Source: Amarobacter sp964507025 (GTDB lineage Bacteria > Chloroflexota > Dehalococcoidia > Tepidiformales > Tepidiformaceae). From it: DNA of 64,000 nt. The position numbers and the translations under genes are program-made. Below the pieces are notes generated by a model. That model saw nothing but the letters and a program-made list of their open reading frames with translations, did no database searches and was not told the origin of the DNA. Location of the stretch: the NCBI GenBank assembly GCA_964507025.1, contig CAZDOK010000002.1, positions 186,001 to 250,000 of the forward strand, in the 5' to 3' direction. Shown here piece after piece: positions 8,522-16,698 of the stretch (its first letter is position 1; the number at the start of each line of letters is the position of its first letter).

Positions 8522-8606
8522 GGGCCCGGCGCCGGCGCAACCGGCACGGTGTCGTAACTTGCTCTGACGGCGGGCACCACCCGGCGGACGGCGCCACCAC
8601 AAGAGG

Positions 8607-8631
8607 GCGGCCGCCGTGAACCGGCGGCCGC
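8607..8631. terminator. Bidirectional hairpin between convergent genes
   Basis: Perfect 10-bp stem GCGGCCGCCG (8607-8616) and CGGCGGCCGC (8622-8631) with a 5-nt loop, followed by TTGCTT. It sits between the convergent ABM-like gene and the acyl-CoA dehydrogenase gene and can serve both. Confidence 0.65.
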
Positions 8632-8658
8632 TTGCTTCGTGGGGCGACTCCGGGGTTG

Positions 8659-9801
8659 TTAGAGCTCCTCCGGGTCGCCGCCGAGCGCCACTTTTCCCGA
8701 GTAGAACAGGGTCGCTTCAGGAGTGAGCGGGTGGTGGTTGATGCCGCGGAAATCCCGCGCGATGCGCTCCAGCACGGACGCCCGGTAAAACGACTGACCA
8801 CCCACCGCGCTCATGGCAGCATCGATGGCCCGCGCGCCGTGCTCGGCGACCGCCCGCTTCGCATGGAGGACGGCGAGGAAGTTCTCGAAGGTCGACTCCG
8901 GGTCATCACCGATGCGCGCGAGAGCGCCTTCGAAGGCAAGGCGGGCGGCCGCATAGTCGAACTCGACCTGGCCGGCAAGGCGCTGGCCGATCGGGTCGGT
9001 CGCACGCTTGCCTGCGGTGAGCACGCGTTTCACCTCGTCGCGGGCAGCCTGGATAACGCCGAGGTAGACGCCGGTGATGATTGCCAGGCCGTTGATGAGC
9101 GCGATGCGAATGAGCGGGTCGAGCCGGTTGTACGGACGGCGCGCACCGACCTGGGCGTCGGCCACGAACACGTCGTTCAGCACGATGTCGTGGCTGCCGG
9201 TGCCGCGCATGCCGTGGGCATCCCACGTATCGAGCACCTCGACTCCGGGCGCGCTCATCGGGATGCTCAGGCCGAGGATCTCCGGCGGGTTCTCTTCGGT
9301 GACCGCCCAGGTCGCGAGGACCGAACCGGCAGGCGCCTGGCTGGCGAAGATCTTGCGGCCGGTCACGGCATAGCCTCCATCCACGCGGCGCGCCACCGCC
9401 GACGGTCTCACGTGGTCCGAGCCGCCTGTCGAAATAAGGACGAGGCCGTCGGCGGCAACGCGGCGAAGCGTGGTCTCGACGGGCGCTCCGTGCCGGTGGC
9501 GCCAGGCCAGCGTGACGACGCTGTGGGTGTGCATCGAGGAGGCCAGCGACGTGCTGGCGCACGCCCGCGAGAGCTCGTGGTGGGCGAAGGCCAGTTCGCG
9601 GAGCCCGGCACCCAGGCCACCGAGCTCGGCCGGGACTCCGGCAGCGAAGAACCCGGCCGCCCTGAGCGCGGCATAGGCCTCTTCGACGAATGTGCCATCG
9701 CGATCGTGGGCAGCCGAGGCTGCCGAGAGGGTGGGCGAGACCTCGCAGACGATATCAGCGAGGGTGCGCGTGAGGGCGGGGCTTTCGAGTGCTGTGGGCA
9801 T
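8659..9801 (-). CDS. Acyl-CoA dehydrogenase family protein
   Basis: A 380-residue flavoprotein of the acyl-CoA dehydrogenase fold: an N-terminal helical domain (to about 115, with GVPAELGGLGAGLRELAFAH), a middle beta domain (GYAVTGRKIFASQAPAG; DTWDAHGMRGTGSHDIVLNDV) and a C-terminal helical domain. Family members dehydrogenate acyl-CoAs with FAD, but related groups act as flavin monooxygenases or on other thioesters, so the substrate is open. The start at 9801 is preceded by GGAGGAG. It is divergent from an HxlR regulator, and the gap carries a perfect palindrome. Confidence 0.87.
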   Translation of the reverse strand: MPTALESPALTRTLADIVCEVSPTLSAASAAHDRDGTFVEEAYAALRAAGFFAAGVPAELGGLGAGLRELAFAHHELSRACASTSLASSMHTHSVVTLAWRHRHGAPVETTLRRVAADGLVLISTGGSDHVRPSAVARRVDGGYAVTGRKIFASQAPAGSVLATWAVTEENPPEILGLSIPMSAPGVEVLDTWDAHGMRGTGSHDIVLNDVFVADAQVGARRPYNRLDPLIRIALINGLAIITGVYLGVIQAARDEVKRVLTAGKRATDPIGQRLAGQVEFDYAAARLAFEGALARIGDDPESTFENFLAVLHAKRAVAEHGARAIDAAMSAVGGQSFYRASVLERIARDFRGINHHPLTPEATLFYSGKVALGGDPEEL

Positions 9802-9855
9802 GGTGTCTCCTCCATTCGGATGCCTCCACGGTAGGGGGCGCCCGGGGAGACTCGA

Positions 9856-9872
9856 AGTCCAAGAAATGGACT
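9856..9872. promoter_or_regulatory. Candidate HxlR operator
   Basis: Perfect inverted repeat AGTCCA-AGAAA-TGGACT, followed at once by ACTGGTCGGACCAAT, which contains TGGTC/GGACCA half-sites. It lies in the divergent gap between the acyl-CoA dehydrogenase and HxlR genes, 36 nt before the regulator's start. Confidence 0.5.
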
Positions 9873-9907
9873 GGTCGGACCAATGAGAGGTAGCGCACAC
9901 TGGGCGC

Positions 9908-10654
9908 ATGGAAACGCTGCCGCAGTACTGCCCCGTGGCGATGGCGACGGAGGTGATCGCCGACCGATGGACCCCGCTGGTGTTGCGGGAACTCATCGTT
10001 GGCGCCCACACCTTTGGCGAGATCCATCACGGGATTCCGCACATCTCGAGGACGCTGCTCTCGGAGCGGCTGAAGGCACTGGCATCCCACGGTCTGATCG
10101 AGCGAACCGAGGAGCAGCCGGGCCGGCCGAAGTACTGGCTGACGCCGGCCGGGAAAGACCTCGAAGACCTGATTTTCGGGCTGGGCGAATGGGCCATCCG
10201 CTGGGCCTACTTCGGCGACCCCGCCGAGGGACAGCTGGACAACACCCACATGATGTGGCGTTTCCAGCGGGGTGTGGTACGCGAACGCGTGCCCGGGCAA
10301 CGCGTGGTGGTGGAGTTCGCCCTCAGCTGCCTTGACGGCACCACCGAACACATCTGGCTGGTGATCGAGCCAGACGACGTGGACACCTGCGTGAAGCACC
10401 CGGGGTTCGATGTGGACCTGGAGGTTCGGACCACCAGCCGCGAGCTCCATCGCGTCTGGCTGGGCCGGACGACCATCCAGGATGCGGTCCGGGCAGGCAC
10501 ATTCGAACTCGCCGGGCCACCCGCGCTGGTCCGTGCCTTCCCCCGCTGGTTTTCGTTCAGTCCGTTTGCCCCGGCCGTGCGCCGGGCGGCCAGGGACGGT
10601 ATAGGCACCGAGGTCCCGGCGGCGACCCACCGGGACCTGGTTTCGGGCAGATGA
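9908..10654 (+). CDS. HxlR family regulator with long C-terminal domain
   Basis: Residues 8-95 form an HxlR-type winged helix (CPVAMATEVIADRWTPLVLRELI; SRTLLSERLKALASHGLI; GRPKYWLTPAGKDL). The protein is 248 residues, about twice a minimal HxlR. Residues 125-235 form an extra domain resembling the SCP2-like or C-terminal extensions seen in some actinobacterial HxlR proteins, which may bind a lipid or acyl ligand; that is inference. The first Cys (Cys8) lies where redox-sensing HxlR proteins carry one. It is divergent from an acyl-CoA dehydrogenase, its likely target. Confidence 0.85.
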   Translation: METLPQYCPVAMATEVIADRWTPLVLRELIVGAHTFGEIHHGIPHISRTLLSERLKALASHGLIERTEEQPGRPKYWLTPAGKDLEDLIFGLGEWAIRWAYFGDPAEGQLDNTHMMWRFQRGVVRERVPGQRVVVEFALSCLDGTTEHIWLVIEPDDVDTCVKHPGFDVDLEVRTTSRELHRVWLGRTTIQDAVRAGTFELAGPPALVRAFPRWFSFSPFAPAVRRAARDGIGTEVPAATHRDLVSGR

Positions 10655-10657
10655 TCG

Positions 10658-11299
10658 TCAGTCGTGACGGTGGTCAGCCATGGCCATCACCGGCTCTGTG
10701 TGCGCGCTCGAGTGCGCCGATTCGCTGATCCCGAGCACGTACTTCTCGAAGGTGAACTCGGCTTCCACGCGGGCGCGCGCGGCTTCGACGGTCCCCTCGC
10801 GGGATTCCTGCTGGCGCGCGGCGAGGACCGCGTGGTAACGGGCTTCAACACCGTGGTGGATTTCGCGGTCGAGCCTGGTGAACACGTCGTCGAGCTCGCC
10901 GGTTTCGAGCGCCAGCTCGGCGGCGGCCAGTGCCGGCGGTAATTCGGCGGCCGGCTGGAGGCCGGTGTACGGTGCGCCTTCGCCCTGACGGTGAAGGCGC
11001 ACCGCGGTCTCGGCGAAGGAGCGGTCAGCAAGCTGGCGGGCTTCGCCACCGGCCGCCCGGACCTGCATGGCCTGGGCGAACGCGGCGATGAGCTCGGCCT
11101 CCTCGGCTGGCTTCACAAACGGAAGCACGAGACGGACATCTCCGGATTCGAGCGCCTTGCGGGCCGGGCCGGCCACCGGCCCTTCCGTGGAATCGCAGTG
11201 GGCGGAAGCGATGCGCGCCGGGCGCAGGATCGCTGCTGCCGCCCGGGCGATGCGACGGGCGGGCCATCGCGTGATGGGAGAGGTGAAGACGGTTTGCAT
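10658..11299 (-). CDS. DUF6448 family protein
   Basis: A 213-residue protein matching the DUF6448 pattern: AHCDSTEGPV at residues 33-42 and LHRQGEGAPYTG at 102-113, with a helical C-terminal part rich in Ala and Glu. The family has no known function. In many members the AHCD motif follows a signal peptide; here the N-terminal 30 residues are basic and Ala-rich rather than clearly hydrophobic, so export is uncertain. The conserved Cys36 and His35 could bind metal. AGGAG precedes the ATG. The gene stands alone, ending 3 nt from the convergent HxlR gene. Confidence 0.7.
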   Translation of the reverse strand: MQTVFTSPITRWPARRIARAAAAILRPARIASAHCDSTEGPVAGPARKALESGDVRLVLPFVKPAEEAELIAAFAQAMQVRAAGGEARQLADRSFAETAVRLHRQGEGAPYTGLQPAAELPPALAAAELALETGELDDVFTRLDREIHHGVEARYHAVLAARQQESREGTVEAARARVEAEFTFEKYVLGISESAHSSAHTEPVMAMADHRHD

Positions 11300-11422
11300 G
11301 GTGGTACTCCTGCCGGGTTTCGACCGCTGACGGTCGTGTTGAATCCACCCTATCGCCGGGTGGCCGGCACTTGAATGCGATGGATCAATTAGCGGAGCGG
11401 CCGGGGGGCCATCGCCGGAAGG

Positions 11423-12175
11423 TCACTCGGGGGGGCTGGCGAGCCCGGCGAGGCGAGCGCTGTCGCGAACCGCGACCCATTCACGCCCGCTGGCAATCAC
11501 GCCGTCGCGACGAAGCTGGCTCATGACGCGGCTCACCGATTCGGTCGTCGCACCGGTCATCGCGGCAAGGTCCTGGCGAGAGAGGGGCGCCTGGATCCGG
11601 ATTCCATCCGGCGACGGTGTCCCAAGCTTCTCGGCGAGCTTCAGAAGAGCCGCCGCAACGCGGGCACTCACGGGAAGGGCACTCAACCGGGAGATGGTGT
11701 CGCGGGCTTCCTGGAGGCGTTCAGCGACCACGCGAAGGACCGCGAGCGCGACGGGCGGATAACGCTCGAGGACGGACTGGAAATCGGCCGCGGTGATGGT
11801 GAGTGCGCAGCAGTGGGTGAGCGCGCGCGCCTCATCAGGGAGTTCGCGGTGGCCAAGCGTCGCGAGACTGCCAAACATCTCGCCCGGTCCGACGAGGTCG
11901 AACACCACCTCCTGGCCAACGGAGGCATGGCGGAGGAGTTTCACCTTGCCGTGAGCGAGCACGAAGAGGCTGTCGGCCGGATCGCCCGCGTGATAGATGG
12001 CGTCTTGCGGCTCATAACCGCGGGCATGGAAGAGTTGATTGACTCGATCCAGGTCCGCCGGCGAGAGCGCTGCAAAGAAGGGCAGCGCCTGGAGGAGCTT
12101 GCGACGGAGAATGGTCGTGCATCCACCGCCGTCGCTTTGGACTTCACTGGCCGGCTGCCGTGTTCGAGCCCTCAT
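11423..12175 (-). CDS. Crp/Fnr family transcriptional regulator
   Basis: A 250-residue regulator: a cyclic-nucleotide-binding-type beta roll at about residues 25-140 (HAGDPADSLFVLAHGKVKLLR; PGEMFGSLATLGHRELPDEA) and a C-terminal Crp-type helix-turn-helix at about 170-235 (LSRQDLAAMTGATTESVSRVMSQL). The N-terminal Cys pair (GGGCTT) does not form the four-Cys Fe-S pattern of Fnr. Start at ATG 12175 is uncertain. It follows the rhodanese gene by 46 nt on the same strand, suggesting a sulfur or redox link. Candidate targets are the TGTG-N8-CACA sites elsewhere in this window. Confidence 0.87.
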   Translation of the reverse strand: MRARTRQPASEVQSDGGGCTTILRRKLLQALPFFAALSPADLDRVNQLFHARGYEPQDAIYHAGDPADSLFVLAHGKVKLLRHASVGQEVVFDLVGPGEMFGSLATLGHRELPDEARALTHCCALTITAADFQSVLERYPPVALAVLRVVAERLQEARDTISRLSALPVSARVAAALLKLAEKLGTPSPDGIRIQAPLSRQDLAAMTGATTESVSRVMSQLRRDGVIASGREWVAVRDSARLAGLASPPE

Positions 12176-12221
12176 GGGCGCCAGCTTGCCCTCCGAGGGG
12201 CTCGGGGCACAAGCCTGGCCG

Positions 12222-12560
12222 CTAGAACTGGAGCGGGAGGCTGGCGCGTGCCCAGGCGGAGGTTCCACCACGGACCGACTTTGCCTCGAACCCGCGCTCC
12301 TGGAGGAACTTCGCAGCCATCTTGCTGCGGTTCCCGCTGGCGCAGATGAGGAGCACCGGCCTATCGCGCGGGATGCGCTGCATGCCGATGGCGATCTGAC
12401 CGAGCGGAACATGGCGAGCACCTGCGGCGCGGCCCTGGGCCCATTCCCAGCTTTCGCGAATGTCGACCAGGGTGGCGCCCTCCGCCTGGAGCGCATGGGC
12501 CTCGTGGACATCGATTTCGAGGCTGTTCGGGGTGCGAGAGAAGAGGCCCATGTGGGGCAA
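12222..12560 (-). CDS. Rhodanese-like sulfurtransferase domain protein
   Basis: A single 112-residue rhodanese domain. The active-site loop CASGNRS (Cys73) is of the six-residue type found in sulfurtransferases, and CH2A/B-like segments (LVDIRESWEWAQGRAAGARHVP) are present. It should carry a persulfide in the cytosol. A GGAGG lies before the ATG at 12560. It is first in a likely two-gene unit with the Crp/Fnr regulator and is divergent from the secreted protein at 12756. Confidence 0.88.
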   Translation of the reverse strand: MPHMGLFSRTPNSLEIDVHEAHALQAEGATLVDIRESWEWAQGRAAGARHVPLGQIAIGMQRIPRDRPVLLICASGNRSKMAAKFLQERGFEAKSVRGGTSAWARASLPLQF

Positions 12561-12673
12561 AACCTCCGTGGAGCAGGTGGAGTGAACCAGTCTATAACTT
12601 TATCGGTACTCAGCGATTATTGGCAACCCTTGCCCCGCCGGTTTGCGCATCGCTGGGCCGTTAACTCGTATTT

Positions 12674-12702
12674 GTGAAGACCATCACTTACCGCGCGGTA
12701 AG
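12674..12702. promoter_or_regulatory. Crp-like site plus CTTACCGCGCGGTAAG palindrome
   Basis: TGTGAAGACCATCACT (12674-12689) fits TGTGA-N6-TCACA in nine of ten positions and overlaps the perfect 16-bp palindrome CTTACCGCGCGGTAAG (12687-12702). The Crp-like part ends 67 nt before the ATG at 12756, exactly the distance seen at 4936-5018, and the flanking bases are also shared. Confidence 0.65.
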
Positions 12703-12755
12703 CCCGGTGACACGGTCGATCCGGGCAGTTATCCCGTTTCGATGAGGAGATCCAA

Positions 12756-14003
12756 ATGAAGAGCATCGCGCTCAGCCTCTCATTCGTCCTGAGCCTCGTC
12801 CTCGCCGCGTTCGCCACGGCAGTGGCGCCCCAGGCCGCAGGTGCCGCACCCCGATCGGTGCTCGAACAGGCCGACTACCTGTTCGATTGCACCCCGACCT
12901 CCGACCCGGTGTTTTGCGGCCCTGATGGCGCTCTGCCCGACCCGGCCGTGTGGACCGCCGATCGGGTCCCTGTCCAGAACCCGAACTCGTGGTGCGCGGC
13001 TGACGCCGTGGCGGTGGCGCAATGTGCGTGGGAGGGTTCCGGGCTCACACTGGTCGATCCCGGGAATGCAACGCAGCTCCTGTACGGTCACCAGTTGCAG
13101 CAGCTCTCGGGCGACCCGGCGAGCCCTGCGCACTACAACACCGCGAAGTTCCGCGTCGTCTCGAGCGCGGGGTACGTGTCGGATGGGTCGGGCTTCTGGT
13201 CGGCAGAGACGACTGCCTGGCGCATGATCTTCGACGATGGCCAGCACCGGCTCGAGCTGAAATTCGGGCGGAGGCCGGGGATGACGGCGCGCCAGGTGTG
13301 GATTGGCAACACCAGCGTGCCGGCCTTCGAGTTCCCCTGGGACAACGGGTTGCCCAATACCTTTGAAATCGAGCGCCATTCGAACGGCGATTTCACGGTC
13401 ACAATCCGCAACTGGGACCCATCGGTGCCGGCGCAGACGCGGTTCATCCCCGGAGGCATGCTTTCGTGGACACACGGGACGCCAATCGTGGCGTGGGGCG
13501 CAGCCGCCGAAGGCGGGATCGTCGCCAGCTGGTACGAGGCACACCTTGAAGTCAGCCGGCCCGCGGGAAAGGTGAGCGGGAAGGGGACGATCGATTCCCC
13601 GGCAGGCGCCGTGGCCGACATGCCCGGCGCGATTGGCCCGGCAAAGTTCTCGCTCAGCACGAAGTTCGCGAAGGGGATGCCTTCCGGACAGGTGGCCTTC
13701 GAATTCAAGGCCGCCAACATCGCCTTCAAGAGCACCAGCATCGACGCCCTCAGGGTGATGGAGGCCGGGGCGCGCATCGAGGGCCGTGGGACCGTGAATG
13801 GCGCGGGCGACTACAGGTTCATCCTGCGTGTGGTCGATGGTCAGCTCGCGGGTTCGGGCGGCACCGACGCGTTCCACATCCGGATCTGGGATCCGAAGAC
13901 GTATACCGGGTACAACGCAACCTACGACAACGAACCCGGGAACGACCCCTGGTGGCATGATGCGACGTGGCCGCTGAGCGGTGGGTCCATCTCGCTTCGG
14001 TAG
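12756..14003 (+). CDS. Secreted protein with post-COAP-like beta domain
   Basis: A 415-residue exported protein. Residues 1-32 are a Sec signal peptide (basic start, LSLVLAAFATAVAPQAAGAA). The middle, about 40-260, is a beta-rich unit of unknown family containing Cys-bearing loops. Residues 275-415 (KVSGKGTID; RGTVNGAGDYRFILRVVDGQ; FHIRIWD; YDNEPGNDP; GGSISL) match the pattern of the post-COAP-1 type C-terminal domain seen in secreted bacterial proteins. No catalytic motif is evident. TGAGGAGA precedes the ATG. The promoter has the shared Crp-like/palindrome element and a strong terminator follows, so it is a single-gene transcript. Confidence 0.7.
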   Translation: MKSIALSLSFVLSLVLAAFATAVAPQAAGAAPRSVLEQADYLFDCTPTSDPVFCGPDGALPDPAVWTADRVPVQNPNSWCAADAVAVAQCAWEGSGLTLVDPGNATQLLYGHQLQQLSGDPASPAHYNTAKFRVVSSAGYVSDGSGFWSAETTAWRMIFDDGQHRLELKFGRRPGMTARQVWIGNTSVPAFEFPWDNGLPNTFEIERHSNGDFTVTIRNWDPSVPAQTRFIPGGMLSWTHGTPIVAWGAAAEGGIVASWYEAHLEVSRPAGKVSGKGTIDSPAGAVADMPGAIGPAKFSLSTKFAKGMPSGQVAFEFKAANIAFKSTSIDALRVMEAGARIEGRGTVNGAGDYRFILRVVDGQLAGSGGTDAFHIRIWDPKTYTGYNATYDNEPGNDPWWHDATWPLSGGSISLR

Positions 14004-14020
14004 GGCCGAAACAGGGCGAA

Positions 14021-14070
14021 GGATGAGCCTCGGGGCCAGGGGGTTGCGGCCCCGGCCCTGAGGCTCATCC
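14021..14070 (+). terminator. Strong hairpin after the secreted protein gene
   Basis: Stem GGATGAGCCTC (14021-14031) with GAGGCTCATCC (14060-14070), 11 perfect pairs, extended by an inner GGGGCC/GGCCCC pairing (14032-14037 with 14048-14053). It begins 18 nt after the stop codon. Confidence 0.7.
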
Positions 14071-14137
14071 GGCCGTTCGGGGTGCCAAACCTTCGGGAAG
14101 CGGCGTCTGCTAGGATGGGAGCCCAGGAGAACTGGTG

Positions 14138-14359
14138 ATGGTCCCTTTCGAATCGAAGGTTGTGCGCGTCGGCGGGGTGGAGATGGTGGCCGAGGCGTCG
14201 CTGAACAACTGAAGCGGCCTCTGGACCGCCGTGGTGCGGTCCGGGGAGGCCCTCATGGCGTCGGGCGCGGGCTTTTCGGCCCGGGACGCCATGGCGTCGG
14301 CGATCGAGCGGGCGGAGACGGCGGCCGGGATTGTCCCCCGGGCGGGGGCCGCTGGCTAG
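14138..14359 (+). pseudogene. Small ORF split by an in-frame TGA
   Basis: An ATG at 14138, preceded by CCAGGAGA, opens 24 codons ending at TGA (14210-14212); the same frame then runs on for 48 sense codons to TAG (14357-14359). Read through, it would be a 73-residue protein. The first part (MVPFESKVVRVGGVEMVAEA) and the second (SGLWTAVVRSGEALMASGAG, then an Ala/Glu helix) read like one small folded domain. TGA is one base from TGG (Trp). The most likely reading is a nonsense mutation in a small gene; recoding or a sequencing error are alternatives. No family is recognised. Confidence 0.5.
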
Positions 14360-14371
14360 CGGGCATCGGCT

Positions 14372-15853
14372 CTACTCGCCAGGAACGAAGAGCCGGTCCT
14401 GGGGGCGGACATAGGGCCGCACCTCTTCCAGGTTCACTCGGTAGAACATCTGGACGCGGCGGGGGGCGCCGGGGTAGAGGTAGCTCACCGTTGGCTCGAG
14501 CACGAACCCGTTGAGCAGTGCCATGTGGAACGGCACGTTCGTCACGTACAGGATGCCGTCATCGGGCAGCTCGCTGTAGGTTTGCAGCAGCTCATTGATC
14601 CAGCGTTCTTCCTGTTCGGGGCCCTGTTCCACCCACCGATCGACGCGGTTATTTCCAATGGCGACAATCACGAGGGCCGTGGCCGCCAGTGTTCCCGCCA
14701 CGGCGAGCCTGGGGTTTGGCAGCGCGGGGATCCGCGTCACGAGCGGCCACAACTCCATCGCCACCGCGCCGAGCGCGAGCGCAAGGAACGCCGACGGGAA
14801 GTAGAAGTAGCGCGGGCCGTAGCCAACGTTGAAGAGCCCGTACGGCACGATGGACGCCAGGAATCCCAGGATGAGCGCGAGCGCCAGCCAGCGCCTGGTG
14901 GCAAGCGCGATGAACGGCGAGATGAGCACGAGCACTCCCAGGGCGCGCTGCGCGAAGACGAATGCGGCGAAATCAAGGTCGGCCGGCGCGAGCGCTTGCT
15001 TCACGTAAAACCAGGTTCGGCGGAGCGCATCGGCATCGGCGCTGAGAGACTGGTCGCCCGGGGCGGTGAAGAACCATGTCGAAGCCATCGTATACAGCAC
15101 GAAGAGCGCGAAGTACGGCGCCAGGGGAAGGTAGGCGCGGGGATCCCGCAGGTGCTCACGGGCGTGGACAAGGAGGAGCCAGAAACCCATGGCCGGGAAG
15201 ACGGCGACCACGGTCTCACGGTTCAACAGCCCGATCGTGATGAGGACAAGGGCCAGCACATGCAGCCGCAATCGCCGTGCCGGGCTGGTGGCTTCGACCG
15301 CGGCGACGAACGCCAGCCAGCCAGCCAGCGCCAGCGGGAAGCCCACGAGGCTCAGGGCCGAGATCCACGTGACCGATTCGAATCCCGCGGGGTGTATCGC
15401 GAAGATGACCGTCGCGACGACGGCTCCCGGCGTAGTGATCCGGAGCCGACGCGCCAGGAACCACACCACGACGATCCCGCCGAGGTGCGCGGCGAAACTC
15501 GTCAGGTGGTAGCCGAGCCGTTCATCGCCGAAGACCCCGTACTGGAGGCGGAAGTACGTCCAGGAGAGCGGCCGCCAGTGGTCGGCGGCGACTTCGGATG
15601 CCTCCCGTTCGACCCAGGGGACGAAGGCATCGTGGAGGAAGTCGCCCCACGACATATCGCGCGAGGCCAGCAGATAGCGGTAGTCGTCGCCCAGGAACGG
15701 CGAATCGAGGGCGGGCCAATAGACGACCAGCGCCAGCGCGAAGGCGATGGCCAGGGTGATGAAGGCGACACGACCGGGAGTGCGTGGACCGCGCAAGGCA
15801 CCTCCTGGAAGCCACCGGAGCAGGCCGGCTGATGCCGGGGTTGGCACAGGCAT
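14372..15853 (-). CDS. Polytopic GT-C-like membrane protein
   Basis: A 493-residue integral membrane protein with about ten to twelve hydrophobic segments. The first extracytoplasmic loop carries FLGDDYRYLL, the acidic DD motif in the place where GT-C (GT39/ArnT-like) lipid-linked glycosyltransferases have theirs, and a following WRPLSWTYFRLQY loop. A soluble tail of about 100 residues follows the last helix. This suggests transfer of a sugar or similar group from a polyprenyl carrier at the outer membrane face; the substrate is unknown. It is divergent from a GtrA gene, whose family also works with polyprenyl-linked sugars, which supports a cell-envelope glycan role. Confidence 0.68.
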   Translation of the reverse strand: MPVPTPASAGLLRWLPGGALRGPRTPGRVAFITLAIAFALALVVYWPALDSPFLGDDYRYLLASRDMSWGDFLHDAFVPWVEREASEVAADHWRPLSWTYFRLQYGVFGDERLGYHLTSFAAHLGGIVVVWFLARRLRITTPGAVVATVIFAIHPAGFESVTWISALSLVGFPLALAGWLAFVAAVEATSPARRLRLHVLALVLITIGLLNRETVVAVFPAMGFWLLLVHAREHLRDPRAYLPLAPYFALFVLYTMASTWFFTAPGDQSLSADADALRRTWFYVKQALAPADLDFAAFVFAQRALGVLVLISPFIALATRRWLALALILGFLASIVPYGLFNVGYGPRYFYFPSAFLALALGAVAMELWPLVTRIPALPNPRLAVAGTLAATALVIVAIGNNRVDRWVEQGPEQEERWINELLQTYSELPDDGILYVTNVPFHMALLNGFVLEPTVSYLYPGAPRRVQMFYRVNLEEVRPYVRPQDRLFVPGE

Positions 15854-15930
15854 ATATAGGCGCCGTGGCGCTTTCGCGCACGGATTGGCGCTCTATCCGG
15901 GGACCCGGCCTGGCCGCAAGGTGGCGCCGC

Positions 15931-15936
15931 TATAAT
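15931..15936 (+). promoter_or_regulatory. TATAAT -10 box for the GtrA gene
   Basis: A perfect TATAAT lies 41 nt before the ATG at 15977 in otherwise GC-rich DNA; a weak TGGCCG sits about 17 bp upstream in the -35 position. The leader also contains AGGGAG before the start. Confidence 0.5.
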
Positions 15937-15976
15937 CTGGGCGGTCCCGGGCGCGCCGCCGGACCACAGGGAGCGC

Positions 15977-16471
15977 ATGACCATCGACACGCGCCACGGG
16001 GCCGAACGCCCCCGAGGATTCTGGCCGAGACTCTTCGCCGCCGGGCGCGTTGGCGCAAGGCGATTCGGAACGTTCGCGCTCGTGGGCGTGGTTTCCACTG
16101 GAGCATTCGTCGTGCTCTACGCTCTGGGCCGTACATGGGTGGGGCCGCTGACGGCAAACTTCGCGGCGCTTTCCCTGACCATGCTGTTCAATTTCGCGGC
16201 AAACCGGAAGTACACGTTCGCGGCCACTCATGGCCCGATTCACGTGCAGGCGGTGCAGTACCTGGCCGTGTACGTGCTGGGGCTGGGCGCGTCATCCGCG
16301 GTGCTCCACCTCGGTCTGCAGGTGGTCGACGAACCGGCGCGGACGTTCGAAACCGCCCTCGCGGTGGGCGCGGGCGGCGTGGCGACCATCATCCGCTTCC
16401 TGCTGCTCTCGATCTGGGTGTTCCGTCCGAAGGCTGTTCCCGGCACTGGTCGGGCCGGCCTGATCGGCTGA
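15977..16471 (+). CDS. GtrA family membrane protein
   Basis: A 164-residue protein with four hydrophobic segments and the family signature FNFAANRKYTF at about residues 74-84. GtrA proteins are thought to help move polyprenyl-phosphate-linked sugars across the membrane or are found with such glycosyltransferases. It is divergent from the GT-C-like protein gene, with which it may work. A perfect -10 box lies upstream. Confidence 0.85.
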   Translation: MTIDTRHGAERPRGFWPRLFAAGRVGARRFGTFALVGVVSTGAFVVLYALGRTWVGPLTANFAALSLTMLFNFAANRKYTFAATHGPIHVQAVQYLAVYVLGLGASSAVLHLGLQVVDEPARTFETALAVGAGGVATIIRFLLLSIWVFRPKAVPGTGRAGLIG

Positions 16472-16606
16472 AGGACTGGATGCGCCGGCACCTGTCGATG
16501 ACCGCCCGGCCGGCGGCGGATGATTCCACGAGACGTGCCAGGCCGCACCCATCCGCGGGATCGGTGGTTGACTCGCCCGGAGGGCTCGCGTAAACAGGGT
16601 CCCGGG

Positions 16607-16634
16607 CGTCACCTGTCACGAAACCGGGGTGACG
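16607..16634. promoter_or_regulatory. Inverted repeat upstream of the lipoprotein gene
   Basis: CGTCACC (16607-16613) and GGTGACG (16628-16634) form a perfect 7-bp inverted repeat with a 14-nt spacer, 65 nt before the GTG at 16699. It could be an operator or a small hairpin after the GtrA gene; I cannot tell which. The rest of the 228-bp gap shows nothing else. Confidence 0.3.
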
Positions 16635-16698
16635 GTCGTGCTGCGGAAGACGGGTGGCCAGCTGGTCGCAGGGTCTGAGAGTTCAGAGGAGACGCACG

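Noticed and set aside
11371..11388. TTGAATGCGATGGATCAA as an Fnr box
   Set aside because: The gap between the half-sites is wrong for TTGAT-N4-ATCAA and the left half is imperfect.
12780..13958. 392-codon minus-strand frame opposite the secreted protein gene
   Set aside because: Arg/Gly/His/Pro-rich composition typical of the reverse of a high-GC gene; the plus strand has a signal peptide and recognisable domain.
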